A stretch of DNA of 32,709 bases. Source: Sphingopyxis sp. H115 (GTDB lineage: Bacteria > Pseudomonadota > Alphaproteobacteria > Sphingomonadales > Sphingomonadaceae). The notes below the pieces were generated by a model. It searched no databases, was not told the DNA's origin, and saw nothing but the letters and a program-made list of their open reading frames with translations. Position numbers and translations under genes: made by a program. Shown here in pieces: positions 1 through 8,733 of the stretch (the first letter of the stretch is position 1; the number at the start of each line of letters is the position of its first letter). The stretch covers positions 1-32,709 of the forward strand of contig NZ_LNSA01000043.1 in assembly GCF_001468465.1 (NCBI RefSeq), read 5' to 3'.

Positions 1-116
1 ACCCCGCTGTTCGCGGTGATGAAACGGCCATCGATGCCGCCGGGCAACGCGTCGCTCACACAGATCCTGCCGGGGCGCGGCATCGATGGCCGTTTCATCA
101 CCGCGAACAGCGGGGT
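1..116. repeat. 40-bp perfect inverted repeat at window start
   Basis: Bases 1-40 are the exact reverse complement of bases 77-116, with a 36-base spacer. Symmetry stops at once inside the arms (41-43 do not pair with 74-76). The repeat begins at the very first base, inside a coding region. From about base 41 onward the reading frame looks like natural protein, whereas the first arm only mirrors it. A fold-back chimera at a contig end is more likely than a biological hairpin. Confidence 0.9.
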
Positions 117-657
117 GACCGGCGACCGCGCGTTCTGGCAGTTGAAGATTGGGCTCAACGTCGCCGCGATCGGGTGCCGGGGCCTTGAAGAAACCTCGCT
201 CGTTTCGGCCTATAACAACATCATCAAGACCCATGGCAAGGTGATCAAATCGACCGAGAAGAGCGTGATTGCTCAGCTTGGAAAAGAAAATAAAAACAAC
301 GGAATCGCTCCGCGCGATCGCCTGTCGACGCAATTGTTCAACTATTTTGCGCAGCCCCCGGCGCAGCGCGACTTCTGCGTGCGCGCCAACGAGATCGCCC
401 AGATTGTGTCCACGATGCCGACCGCGCAGCTTGTCGAGCAGGCGCCCACGCACCTTGCCCGGCTCGATCAGCCGTTTATCGATTTCTACGAAGCCTATGC
501 AAAATATCAGGCCGACGTGGTGGCCTGGGATGCCAAATATGCGCCGCCGCCGCCGATCATGAGCGCGCCCGCCCCGATCGGTCCGGCGATCACGAACGGC
601 GCCGCAGCGCCGGGTGCCACGGCGACCGGCCCGGCGACGCCAGAAGCGGGCGGCTGA
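16..657 (+). CDS. Hypothetical protein, 5' end missing
   Basis: The frame is open from the first base of the window to the TGA at 655-657, so the true start lies outside it. The apparent ATG codons at 16 and 19 fall in the inverted-repeat arm and are probably not the natural N-terminus. The trustworthy part starts near base 41. It has an N-terminal stretch rich in small residues, the segment GLNVAAIGCRG, a central run with NYFAQPPAQRDFC, a helical segment around DFYEAYAKYQ, and a low-complexity Pro/Ala tail. It resembles a family of uncharacterised sphingomonad proteins that I recall as starting with an export signal, which would be lost here. The two cysteines (in IGCRG and RDFCV) could form a disulphide if it is exported. 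No function can be assigned. Confidence 0.6.
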   Translation: MMKRPSMPPGNASLTQILPGRGIDGRFITANSGVTGDRAFWQLKIGLNVAAIGCRGLEETSLVSAYNNIIKTHGKVIKSTEKSVIAQLGKENKNNGIAPRDRLSTQLFNYFAQPPAQRDFCVRANEIAQIVSTMPTAQLVEQAPTHLARLDQPFIDFYEAYAKYQADVVAWDAKYAPPPPIMSAPAPIGPAITNGAAAPGATATGPATPEAGG

Positions 658-743
658 CCCGGGCTTCGTCGAGGCGATAACGGAACGGAGAATCGCGCGC
701 GGAGTATTGGCGCCGTCCGCCTGCTTCTGTTAGCAGGGTTGCG

Positions 744-3041
744 ATGACCAACGCCCCGCCACCTCCCTCTTCGGCCGCACAGTCGGCCCGCACAATCCTG
801 ACTCGGCTGCACGAGGTCATGGCCTCGCGCGTCAACGCCCAGGGCAAGTTGAACCAGGTCGTCGGTATCATCGGCGAGTGCCTCCATAGCGAGGTCTGTT
901 CGATCTACCTCCTGCGCGAAGGCGCGCTCGAGCTATATGCGACGCGCGGGCTGAAGCAGGAGGCGGTGCACGTCACCCGCCTCGGCCTTGGCGAAGGGTT
1001 GGTCGGAACGATCGCCGACCAGATCGAAACGCTGAACCTCGACGAGGCGGCGGCACATCCCGACTTTTCCTATCGTCCAGAAACGGGCGAGGAATTGTTC
1101 CACAGCTTTGCCGGCGTCCCGATTATCCGCCGCGAACGCGCGGTCGGCGTCCTCTGCGTCCAGCATGCTGATCCGCGCCGCTATGACGATATCGAGATCG
1201 AAACGCTGCAAACCGTGGCGATGGTGCTTTCGGAACTGATCGCCAACGCCGACCTCGTCGACACCGCTGCACGCACCGACGCCGCCGCGACCGACCAGTC
1301 GGCGCAGCGGCTGAACGGGCAGAAGCTGGTCGACGGCATGGGCGCGGGGGTCGCGGTGTTCCACCAACCGCGCATCACGATCGAACATACGGTCGCCGAC
1401 GATACCGAGGCCGAACGCCACCGCGTCTATGCCGCGTTCGACAAGATGCGCGAACAGATCGACCGCATGGCAAGCCAAGCCGACTTCGGCGTCGGCGGTG
1501 AACATGAAGAGGTCATCGAAACCTACAAGATGTTCGCCTATGACGAGGGTTGGTCGCGCCGGATCAACGAAGCGATTGACAGCGGGCTCACGGCCGAGGC
1601 GGCTATCGAGCGCGTGCAGCAGCGCACACGCATGCGGATGCGCCAGATCGACGACCCGTTGCTGCGCGACCGCATGCACGACCTCGAGGACCTGTCGAAC
1701 CGGCTGATCCGCATCGTATCGGGGCAAATGGGCACCGCGGCGCAAATGGGCCTTCGGCAGGATTCGATCCTGATCGCGCGCAACCTCGGCCCCGCTGAAC
1801 TGCTCGAATACGACCGCCGCCGCTTGAAAGGCGTCGTGCTCGAGGAAGGGTCGCTCACCGCGCACGTCATCATCGTCGCGCGCGCGATGGGCGTTCCCGT
1901 ACTGGGCCGCGTCAGCGACGTGCGCGCTTCGATCCGCGAAGGCGACCTGCTGCTGCTCGACGCCGCGGCGGGCCAGTTGCACGTCCGCCCAACGCAGGCG
2001 GTCCAGGACGCGTTCGACGCCAAGCTGGAAATCTCGCAGAAACGCCGCGCCAATCTCGCGGCGCTGCGCGACCTGCCCGCCGTCACGAAGGACGGCGTTC
2101 CGATCGAACTGATGATCAACGCGGGCCTCCGCGAAGATGTCGCCGCGCTCGACCTCACCGGCGCTCGCGGAATCGGGCTGTTTCGTACCGAATTCCAGTT
2201 CCTCGTTTCGGCGACCCTGCCGGCGCGCGAAAGGCAGCAACGCCTCTATCGCGACGTGCTCGATGCGGCGGGCGACCGTCCGGTGATCTTTCGCACCGTC
2301 GACATCGGGGGCGACAAGGCGCTGCCCTATATGAATGTTGGCGATAGCGCGCAGGAGGAAAATCCGGCGATGGGCTGGCGCGCGCTGCGCCTAGCGCTCG
2401 AACGCGAAGGGTTGCTCAAGGTTCAGGCCCGCGCGCTCATGGAGGCCGCCGCCGGCCGCACGCTCAATGTGATGTTCCCGATGGTCTCCGAACCGTGGGA
2501 ATATGAAGCGGCGCGCGACCTGTTCGTCGCTCAGCGCGCCTGGCTCGCGAGCCACAACAAGAAACTGCCCGTCGCGATCCGCTATGGCGCGATGCTCGAA
2601 GTGCCGGGGCTCGTCGAAACGCTCGACCTGATGCTGCCGCACCTCGATTTCCTGTCGATCGGCACCAACGACCTTACCCAGTTCCTGTTCGCCGCCGACC
2701 GCGCGCATCCGCGGCTGGCCGAACGCTATGATTGGCTGTCGCCCACCGTCATGCGCTATCTGGCGCGCGTCGTGCGCACCGTCTCGGGCAGCAAGGTCGC
2801 GCTCGGCGTGTGCGGCGAAATGGGGGGCCGCCCCCTTGAAGCCATGGCGCTGCTCGGCGTGGGAATCGAACGCTTGTCGATCACCCCGGCGGGAGTCGGC
2901 CCCGTCAAGGCGATGATCCGGTCGCTCGATCTCGCTGCGCTGCGCGCCGACATGCCGGCGATCCTCGCCCGGCCCAGTTCGGACCCGCGCGGTCAATATC
3001 GGCATTGGGCGCAAAGTCATCAGGTCGATCTCGGCGATTGA
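744..3041 (+). CDS. ptsP: PtsP: phosphoenolpyruvate-protein phosphotransferase (EI-Ntr)
   Basis: First enzyme of the nitrogen-related phosphotransferase system. It autophosphorylates from phosphoenolpyruvate and passes the phosphate to NPr, a regulatory relay in the cytoplasm rather than a sugar importer. The 765-residue protein has an N-terminal GAF domain (about residues 15-165), then the enzyme I domains. The phosphohistidine is His374 in the TAH motif of the swivelling domain. The PEP-binding barrel carries GIGLFRTEFQF, DIGGDKALPYM, SIGTNDLTQF and the catalytic-cysteine segment GVCGEMGG near the C-terminus. The length fits GAF-containing EI-Ntr proteins. The ATG at 744 has only a weak ribosome site (AGGG). 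In many sphingomonads ptsP follows an aspartokinase gene, which is not seen here; the gene before it is the truncated unknown. A TTCG-capped mini-hairpin lies just after the stop. Confidence 0.95.
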   Translation: MTNAPPPPSSAAQSARTILTRLHEVMASRVNAQGKLNQVVGIIGECLHSEVCSIYLLREGALELYATRGLKQEAVHVTRLGLGEGLVGTIADQIETLNLDEAAAHPDFSYRPETGEELFHSFAGVPIIRRERAVGVLCVQHADPRRYDDIEIETLQTVAMVLSELIANADLVDTAARTDAAATDQSAQRLNGQKLVDGMGAGVAVFHQPRITIEHTVADDTEAERHRVYAAFDKMREQIDRMASQADFGVGGEHEEVIETYKMFAYDEGWSRRINEAIDSGLTAEAAIERVQQRTRMRMRQIDDPLLRDRMHDLEDLSNRLIRIVSGQMGTAAQMGLRQDSILIARNLGPAELLEYDRRRLKGVVLEEGSLTAHVIIVARAMGVPVLGRVSDVRASIREGDLLLLDAAAGQLHVRPTQAVQDAFDAKLEISQKRRANLAALRDLPAVTKDGVPIELMINAGLREDVAALDLTGARGIGLFRTEFQFLVSATLPARERQQRLYRDVLDAAGDRPVIFRTVDIGGDKALPYMNVGDSAQEENPAMGWRALRLALEREGLLKVQARALMEAAAGRTLNVMFPMVSEPWEYEAARDLFVAQRAWLASHNKKLPVAIRYGAMLEVPGLVETLDLMLPHLDFLSIGTNDLTQFLFAADRAHPRLAERYDWLSPTVMRYLARVVRTVSGSKVALGVCGEMGGRPLEAMALLGVGIERLSITPAGVGPVKAMIRSLDLAALRADMPAILARPSSDPRGQYRHWAQSHQVDLGD

Positions 3042-3110
3042 CCCTTCGGGTAATTGCTCCATATGCAATGTTTATGTTATGTTCTTTTCCATTAGGATGA
3101 GGAGATGGTC

Positions 3111-3527
3111 ATGACCGATTCAAGCCCGCGCGCCAGCGGCCAATGCCATTGTGGCGCGATCCGTTATTCGATGTCGACCGCGGTCGAGCATCATGCGCTG
3201 TGCCATTGCAGCGATTGCCGCCGCCATTCGGGTGCGCCTATGGTCGGCTGGGCACTTGTCGGACAGGATGCGATAGAGATCAGCGGGACAGCCAAGGTCT
3301 ACGCATCATCGGAGCAAGGTCGCCGTCATTTCTGCGGCGATTGCGGTACGGGGCTTTTCTATACCAATGACGCCATTTTTCCAGGACAGATCGACGTTCA
3401 AACGGCGACGCTTGACGACCCGGACCTGATCCCGGCGCAAGTGCAAATCCAGACGGCGGAACGAATCGGCTGGATGGAAACGCTGGACGGTCTGCCCGCG
3501 TTCGAGCGCTATCCGCCGTTCGAATGA
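3111..3527 (+). CDS. GFA-family zinc protein
   Basis: Small cytosolic protein of the GFA (glutathione-dependent formaldehyde-activating, CENP-V-like) family. Most members have no demonstrated enzymatic role, so the formaldehyde function should not be assumed. It has the family's zinc ligands: Cys12 and Cys14 (QCHCG), Cys31, Cys33 and Cys36 (CHCSDC) and Cys75 and Cys78 (FCGDCGTGLFY). I chose the ATG at 3111, giving 138 residues, because GGAG at 3101-3104 is six bases upstream; an in-frame ATG at 3105 directly abuts that site. An AT-rich tract at 3051-3090 may hold the promoter. The stop codon (3525-3527) directly abuts the stop of the convergent hydrolase gene with no spacer. Confidence 0.85.
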   Translation: MTDSSPRASGQCHCGAIRYSMSTAVEHHALCHCSDCRRHSGAPMVGWALVGQDAIEISGTAKVYASSEQGRRHFCGDCGTGLFYTNDAIFPGQIDVQTATLDDPDLIPAQVQIQTAERIGWMETLDGLPAFERYPPFE

Positions 3528-4889
3528 TCAGTTGCGGTCGTCGGCGGCGACCACGGCCTTCACAAGCATCACGATATCGAGGCGGTTCTTGTCGTCATCA
3601 TAGCCCTGCCGCACGATTACCAAATTGCGCGACGGGATGACGACAAGATATTGGCCGCGATTGCCAAAGGCGCCAAAGGCGTCGGTGGGAATGCCCTCCG
3701 ATTTGTTGAACAGCCAGAAACCCGCGCCATAACCGAACTCGCGGTCGGGCTGCGGCCCGCGGGGCGTCGTGACGAAGCTGCGCCAATTTGCCGGAAGCAG
3801 ACGCTTGCCCCTCCACATCCCGTCATTCTGATAGAGCAGCCCGAACCGCGCGAGATCGCGAGCCGTCGTCCAGACCTGGCTCGAAAGGATATAGTCGCCG
3901 TCCTTGTCGTGCTCGGCAAAGGTCCGCGTCATGCCGAGCAGGTCGAAAAATGCATTGGGGTTCAAAACCTCCCCCGACTTCGCGAGCGCCGCCTTCAACG
4001 ACAATATCGCGAGCATCGTGTCGTTGTTGGCATAGCGATAGCGGCTGTTTGGCGGGTTCAGCAGCGGCCATTGGGTCGTCCACTGGCGCACCGACGCCCC
4101 GCCCATATAGATGGCGTCGGTCCGATTGCCGGCGATATCGCTCGCCAGCCCGCTCGCCATGCGCATCAGCTGTTCGGTTGTGATCGCCGCGCGCGGATCG
4201 CCGGGAGCCTGCCATTCTGCGATCATAGCCGGCTTCGTGACGTCGATCCGGCCCTTCAGCACCGCATGGCCGACGAGCGTAACCGCCATCGACTTCGCGA
4301 CCGAAAAGGTCCGCTGGGCGGTGTGCAGGTCGTGGCCCGGCTGGTACCATTCGGACATGATCCGCCCACCCTTGAGGATCAGCAGCGAACTGGTGCGTCC
4401 GCCAAAGCTGTCGCGGCTTGTCGAAACGTCGGCGAATGGCGGAAACCCCTCGGGCATCCCCACCCGCGCGCTGCGGTCGCCGAGCGGCCACGCCTGATCG
4501 TCGAAATTGGGCCGGGGAGCTGTGCCGGACGGCGGTGTCCCCTGCGATCCGATCGGCAGCGTGATGCAGCCGTCGCGGCTGTCCCATTGCGCAACGCGCG
4601 GTGGCATATCGTCGCGATAGCGTACGCTCACCCGCTTCGCATCAGCGTCAACATCGGCCGTCAGCGCCCGCACATCGGCCTCGATCTCGGGATAAATTCC
4701 GGTCAGTTCATCGCGTTCGATATCGGCAAGCAATTTGCCCGCGCCGTTCCATAGCGCCGAACAGGTGAAAGCCGCACGATAGCCCGCAGCCCACGCCCGG
4801 TTGATCTCCGCATTCGCCTGCGGCGCTTGCGCATGCGCCGGAAGCGCGCAAGCCGCGAGCGCAAGGCCCAGAATCGACCGGCGCAGCAT
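3528..4889 (-). CDS. Secreted serine hydrolase, beta-lactamase/PBP fold
   Basis: A 453-residue member of the serine beta-lactamase/penicillin-binding-protein-like family (PF00144 type). Residues 1-20 form a signal peptide ending ALPAHA, so it acts in the periplasm. The nucleophile motif SxxK is at Ser196-Lys199 (FSVAK) and the YxN motif at Tyr286-Asn288. The third motif is GNRGQ near 409-413 rather than a classic KTG, as in carboxylesterase or D-aminopeptidase-like members, so this is probably an esterase or peptidase and not a resistance enzyme. The frame stays open far upstream, but the ATG at 4889 fits best: it begins a clean signal peptide and sits one base after the stop of the upstream MmcQ-like gene, implying coupled translation at the end of the glycosyltransferase-rarA run. 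The N-terminal ~130 residues before the catalytic domain match no family I know. Confidence 0.85.
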   Translation of the reverse strand: MLRRSILGLALAACALPAHAQAPQANAEINRAWAAGYRAAFTCSALWNGAGKLLADIERDELTGIYPEIEADVRALTADVDADAKRVSVRYRDDMPPRVAQWDSRDGCITLPIGSQGTPPSGTAPRPNFDDQAWPLGDRSARVGMPEGFPPFADVSTSRDSFGGRTSSLLILKGGRIMSEWYQPGHDLHTAQRTFSVAKSMAVTLVGHAVLKGRIDVTKPAMIAEWQAPGDPRAAITTEQLMRMASGLASDIAGNRTDAIYMGGASVRQWTTQWPLLNPPNSRYRYANNDTMLAILSLKAALAKSGEVLNPNAFFDLLGMTRTFAEHDKDGDYILSSQVWTTARDLARFGLLYQNDGMWRGKRLLPANWRSFVTTPRGPQPDREFGYGAGFWLFNKSEGIPTDAFGAFGNRGQYLVVIPSRNLVIVRQGYDDDKNRLDIVMLVKAVVAADDRN

Positions 4890-4890
4890 C

Positions 4891-5244
4891 TCAGGGCCGC
4901 TCGCCAAAGGCTTGGCGCTGGGCCTTCTTGGCTCGATCCCACCAGGCACGGCGGAGGACGTTTGCGACGCGCCCGGGGTCGTCCGACCTGAAGCGGACGA
5001 GCAATGCGTGCCAGCCTTCGTAATGCGGAGTCTGCCAGAAGGTGTCGGGATCGGTTTCAAGCAGCATCTCCTTTTCTCCGGGTGTGCACATCACCGCAAA
5101 GCTCCCCGGCTCGCGGCCCGGCGACGCCAGCGCCTTGCCGTTGAGCTTGGGACAGGGAGTGCCGTAGAATGGCAACATTTCGACGTCGGGTAGCGCGCAG
5201 GCAAAGGCGATCACATCGTCCCAACTGTCGAAGCGCGGCGTCAT
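4891..5244 (-). CDS. MmcQ/YjbR-family protein
   Basis: A 117-residue cytosolic protein of the MmcQ/YjbR family (PF04237), a small fold related to double-wing DNA-binding domains with no firm function. Diagnostic segments are an N-terminal region with ACALPDVE, then KLNGKALA, the acidic LLETDPDTFWQTPHY segment, and a C-terminal helix with RRAWWDRA. The ATG at 5244 was chosen because it overlaps the rarA stop as ATGA (5241-5244) and fits the usual family length. The next gene begins one base after its stop. This is a typical chain of coupled cistrons. Confidence 0.85.
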   Translation of the reverse strand: MTPRFDSWDDVIAFACALPDVEMLPFYGTPCPKLNGKALASPGREPGSFAVMCTPGEKEMLLETDPDTFWQTPHYEGWHALLVRFRSDDPGRVANVLRRAWWDRAKKAQRQAFGERP

Positions 5245-6566
5245 TTCCCGCCCCGCGCCCGGCGTTGTTCGTCCCACCATGCGATCCGCTCGGCAATCCG
5301 TTTTTCAAAGCCGCGATCGGTCGGCCGGTAATAGATTTGCGCCCCCATGCCGTCGGGCCAGTAATCGGCTCCCGAAAAGCCCTCGGGCGCGTCGTGGTCA
5401 TATTCATAACCCGCACCATAGCCGAGATCCTTCATCAGCTTCGTCGGCGCGTTGAGGATGTTGGCCGGGGGCGCGAGCGAGCCGGTATCGCGCGCCGAAG
5501 CAAGAGCCTCTTTTTGCGCAGCATAGGCGGCGTTCGATTTGGGCGCCGTCGCGAGATAGAGACAGGCCTGCACGATCGCGAGTTCACCTTCGGGCGAACC
5601 GAGAAACTGATACGCATCCTTGGCCGCCAAGCATTGCACAAGCGCTTGCGGATCGGCGAGGCCGACATCCTCGCTCGCGAAGCGCACGAGGCGACGCAGC
5701 ACATAGAGCGGCTCCTCCCCCGCCACGAGCATGCGCGCCATATAGTAGAGCGCGGCTTGCGGATCCGACCCGCGCAGCGCCTTGTGCAGCGCCGAAATGA
5801 GATTGTAGTGCCCGTCGCGGTCCTTGTCGTACACGGGCATGCGCCGATGAAGGAAACCCGCGAGTTCGCCCGGATCGAGCGACGTGTCGATGGCCGCGGC
5901 GAACAGCGTTTCAACCTGGTTGAGCAGGAAGCGCCCGTCGCCATCGGCACTCGCGACCAAGGCCGCCTTCGCATCGTCCGTCACCGGTAGGGCGCGTCCG
6001 ACGTCCGCCTCGGCGCGAGCCACCAACGTCGCCAGCGCGTCTTCGCCCAACCGATTGAGCACCAGCACCTGCGCGCGCGACAGCAGCGCCGCGTTGAGCG
6101 CGAAGCTGGGGTTCTCGGTCGTCGCGCCGACCAGCACCACGGTGCCGCGTTCGACATAGGGCAGAAAACCGTCTTGCTGTGCACGATTGAAACGATGAAT
6201 TTCGTCGACGAAAAGCAGGGTGCGCTTGCCCGCCGCAGCCATTTTCTCGGCATCGGCAAAGGCCTGCCGCAGGTCGGCGACGCCCGAAAACACAGCCGAA
6301 AGCGGCGCGAAGCGCATCCCCACTGCCTCGGCAAGCAGACGCGCGATCGTGGTTTTCCCTGTTCCCGGCGGTCCCCAAAGGATGATCGACGACAATTGCC
6401 CGGCGGCGACCATCCGGCCGATCGCGCCGTCCGCCCCCGTCAGATGCTCCTGCCCGACGACATCGGCCAGGACCTGCGGACGAAGCCGCTCGGCAAGCGG
6501 AACGGGACCCGAGGCCGCCTCGCGCTGCGCCGCGGGCACCTCTTCGCCGAACAAGTCCCCGGCCAC
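5241..6566 (-). CDS. rarA: RarA (MgsA): replication-associated recombination ATPase
   Basis: AAA+ ATPase related to clamp loaders and RuvB that acts at stalled replication forks. Of 441 residues, Walker A is GPPGTGKT at 65-72, Walker B with DEIH is at 121-124, the sensor-1 region is GATTENPSF at 147-155, and the C-terminal half has the MgsA tetramerisation domain (segments ALRGSDPQAALYYMARM and FLGSPEGELA). The N-terminus MAGDLFGEE resembles sphingomonad homologues. I chose the GTG at 6566, six bases after the stop of the glycosyltransferase gene. The frame extends further upstream only as the shadow of that gene. It is the second cistron of a four-gene minus-strand run. Confidence 0.93.
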   Translation of the reverse strand: MAGDLFGEEVPAAQREAASGPVPLAERLRPQVLADVVGQEHLTGADGAIGRMVAAGQLSSIILWGPPGTGKTTIARLLAEAVGMRFAPLSAVFSGVADLRQAFADAEKMAAAGKRTLLFVDEIHRFNRAQQDGFLPYVERGTVVLVGATTENPSFALNAALLSRAQVLVLNRLGEDALATLVARAEADVGRALPVTDDAKAALVASADGDGRFLLNQVETLFAAAIDTSLDPGELAGFLHRRMPVYDKDRDGHYNLISALHKALRGSDPQAALYYMARMLVAGEEPLYVLRRLVRFASEDVGLADPQALVQCLAAKDAYQFLGSPEGELAIVQACLYLATAPKSNAAYAAQKEALASARDTGSLAPPANILNAPTKLMKDLGYGAGYEYDHDAPEGFSGADYWPDGMGAQIYYRPTDRGFEKRIAERIAWWDEQRRARGGK

Positions 6567-6571
6567 CGGGC

Positions 6572-7729
6572 CTAGCCCCCGCGCCGCTGTTTCTGACGGA
6601 TCAGGCGGATATAGGTGTCGGCGACCGCCTGGTTGATCGCATCCCATTGATAGGCACCGCTCTCGAGCACGGCAGCCGCGCCATGTTCGGCGCGAAGCGC
6701 GGCGTCGCGGCAATAGCGCTGGAGATGATCGGCAAAGCCGGTGATCGATCCGGGCGAGACCAGATATCCCGTCTGGCCGTGCTTGACGATGCTCGCGCTG
6801 CCCGTCGCGCGCGCGGCAACCACGGGCAGGCCGCACGCCATCGCTTCGAGCGTCACGTTGCCGAAGGTCTCGGTCACCGAGGGGTTGAAGAAGATGTCGC
6901 ACGACGCCAGCGCATGCGCTAGGTCGGCGCCGCCCTGAAACCCGACGAATTTTGCATCCGGCAGACGCGATTCGAACCATTCGCCGGCCGGCCCCTCCCC
7001 GATCACCACCACCCTGTGCGCGACGCCGCGCCGCTGGAGCTGGTCGATCGCATCGGCGAAAACGTCGAGCCCCTTTTCCATCACCAGCCGGCCGAGAAAG
7101 GCGATGGCGGGCACGTCATCCTCGATACCGAGCGAGCGCCGCCACGCCATGTCGCGGCGGCCCGGGTTGAAAATCCCCTGTTCGACGCCGCGCGTCCAGA
7201 TGCCAATGTCATAGTTCATTCGCTGGTCGCGCAGCACCTGTGCAAAGCTTTCGGACGGCGCGATCAGCGCGTCGCACTTGCGGTAAAGCTTGCGCAGCCA
7301 AGCGACGACGACAGGTTCGAGGAACGACAGATTATAATAGCGGAAATAGGTTTCGAAACGCGTGTGGACCGAACAGGCGACCGGAAGCCGCCGCCGCCGC
7401 GCCCAGGCGGCTGCCTGTCGCGATACGCGGTCAGGGCTTGAAATATGGACGATATTGGGCGCGAAACTGGTGATGTCCTCGCGCACGCGCGATGAAAAAC
7501 TCAAAGGAATGCGATATTCGCTGCGCCCCGGGATTGCCATCGACGGCACGCTGACAAGGTCGCCGGTCGGTTCGAAATCGGGATTGGCGACGGTCGGAGA
7601 ATAGACGCGCACCGCCGCGCCATGCGCCAGCAGAAAGCCGACAAGACGATTGAGCGCCTTGTTCGCACCATCGGTGGTCATGTTGTAATTGCCGCTGAAC
7701 AGGGCGATGCGAAGGTCGGAAACTTCCAT
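6572..7729 (-). CDS. GT4-family glycosyltransferase
   Basis: Retaining glycosyltransferase of the GT-B fold, family GT4, probably using a GDP- or UDP-sugar on a lipid or glycan at the inner face of the inner membrane. The 385-residue protein starts with RIALFSGNYNMTTDGANKAL, the nucleotide-binding N-lobe typical of PimB/MgtA-type mannosyl or glucosyl transferases. The C-lobe has the EX7E motif (Glu287 and Glu295 in TETFGNVTLEA). The substrate cannot be named from sequence; the closest impression is the alpha-mannosyltransferase/sulfoquinovosyl group. It heads the minus-strand run leading to rarA, whose GTG start follows its stop by six bases. No other envelope-glycan genes are adjacent. Confidence 0.88.
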   Translation of the reverse strand: MEVSDLRIALFSGNYNMTTDGANKALNRLVGFLLAHGAAVRVYSPTVANPDFEPTGDLVSVPSMAIPGRSEYRIPLSFSSRVREDITSFAPNIVHISSPDRVSRQAAAWARRRRLPVACSVHTRFETYFRYYNLSFLEPVVVAWLRKLYRKCDALIAPSESFAQVLRDQRMNYDIGIWTRGVEQGIFNPGRRDMAWRRSLGIEDDVPAIAFLGRLVMEKGLDVFADAIDQLQRRGVAHRVVVIGEGPAGEWFESRLPDAKFVGFQGGADLAHALASCDIFFNPSVTETFGNVTLEAMACGLPVVAARATGSASIVKHGQTGYLVSPGSITGFADHLQRYCRDAALRAEHGAAAVLESGAYQWDAINQAVADTYIRLIRQKQRRGG

Positions 7730-7770
7730 CCGGCCTCGCCTAATCCTTTAGCCCCGCAAAGGCAATTGGA

Positions 7771-8715
7771 TCAGAACTCCTCGCTGCGGTCCGACGGCGC
7801 TTCGAGGTCGACGACGACCGGCGGATGAAGTCGCAGGCGATGGACGCGGCGCTCGTCGGCTTCGGTCACCTCAATGCGCCAGCCGCTCGGGTGGACGAGA
7901 ATTTCGCCGACCTCGGGCACATGGCCCGCCAGCACGGCGGCAAGGCCGCCAAGCGTGTCGACATCCTCGTCGATTTCCGCGAGCCGCGGATCGATCGCTT
8001 CGCCGACATCGTCAAGTTCGGCGCGCGCATCGGCGTCCCAGCAGCCGTCCACACCGGGCGCGAACAGCGCCGTCGGCTCATCGTCATGCTCGTCCTCGAT
8101 CTCGCCGACGATTTCCTCGACCAGATCCTCGATGGTGAGCAAGCCTTCGGTGCCCGAATATTCATCGATGACGATCGCCAAATGGGTGCGTTTGGCGCGC
8201 ATTTCGGCGAGCAGGTCGAGCACGCCCATCGATTGCGGGACATAGAGCGGCTGGCGGATCAAGTCGATCAGTGGCGGCGGCGGCCGCCCCTCGGCCAGCA
8301 CGGCGAACACGTCCTTCACGTGGATCATCCCGACGACTTCGTCCAGATTTTCGCGATAGACCGGCAAGCGGCTGTGCCCGGCCTCTGCGAACAGTGCGAC
8401 CGCCTCCGCGAAACTCGCGCTTTCGGGAATGGCGATGATATCGGCGCGCGGCACCGCGACATCGTCAACCGTCTGCTCGCCGAAATGGAGCAGGTTGCGG
8501 AGCATCTTGCGCTCGATCTGCGACAGGTCACCGACGATATTGCTGCCCCGGCGCTCCTCGCCTTCCTCTTCTGCCTCGTCGATGACGTCTTCGATCTGTT
8601 CGCGCAGCGACGGTTCTTTGTCGCCCCCGAACAACAGGGTTTTCAGCCCGGACAGGAGTCCGGGTCTACTACTGTCCTCTTCCGATCGGCTCGAAGATCC
8701 CTGGTCGTCGGGCAT
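7771..8715 (-). CDS. corC: CorC/HlyC-type CBS-domain protein
   Basis: Soluble 314-residue CorC-type protein, associated in other bacteria with magnesium/cobalt export. A charged N-terminus of about 80 residues precedes two CBS domains (about 82-140 and 150-210, with the characteristic VPRADII, GHSRLPVY and YSGTEGLLTIEDLVEEI segments) and a C-terminal CorC_HlyC domain (about 225-305). There is no transmembrane DUF21 domain, so this is the short CorC form rather than the membrane CNNM form. It lies 18 bases after ybeY, as in the alphaproteobacterial phoH-ybeY-corC order. The lnt gene that often follows is absent; the next gene is a glycosyltransferase. Confidence 0.9.
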   Translation of the reverse strand: MPDDQGSSSRSEEDSSRPGLLSGLKTLLFGGDKEPSLREQIEDVIDEAEEEGEERRGSNIVGDLSQIERKMLRNLLHFGEQTVDDVAVPRADIIAIPESASFAEAVALFAEAGHSRLPVYRENLDEVVGMIHVKDVFAVLAEGRPPPPLIDLIRQPLYVPQSMGVLDLLAEMRAKRTHLAIVIDEYSGTEGLLTIEDLVEEIVGEIEDEHDDEPTALFAPGVDGCWDADARAELDDVGEAIDPRLAEIDEDVDTLGGLAAVLAGHVPEVGEILVHPSGWRIEVTEADERRVHRLRLHPPVVVDLEAPSDRSEEF

Positions 8716-8733
8716 AGAAATCGCTTTTCCCTG

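Noticed and set aside
933..2240. 435-codon minus-strand frame opposite ptsP
   Set aside because: Antisense shadow of a conserved enzyme.
3528..4889. Serine hydrolase as an antibiotic-resistance beta-lactamase
   Set aside because: It lacks a KTG motif and has a long unrelated N-terminal region; an esterase or peptidase is more likely.
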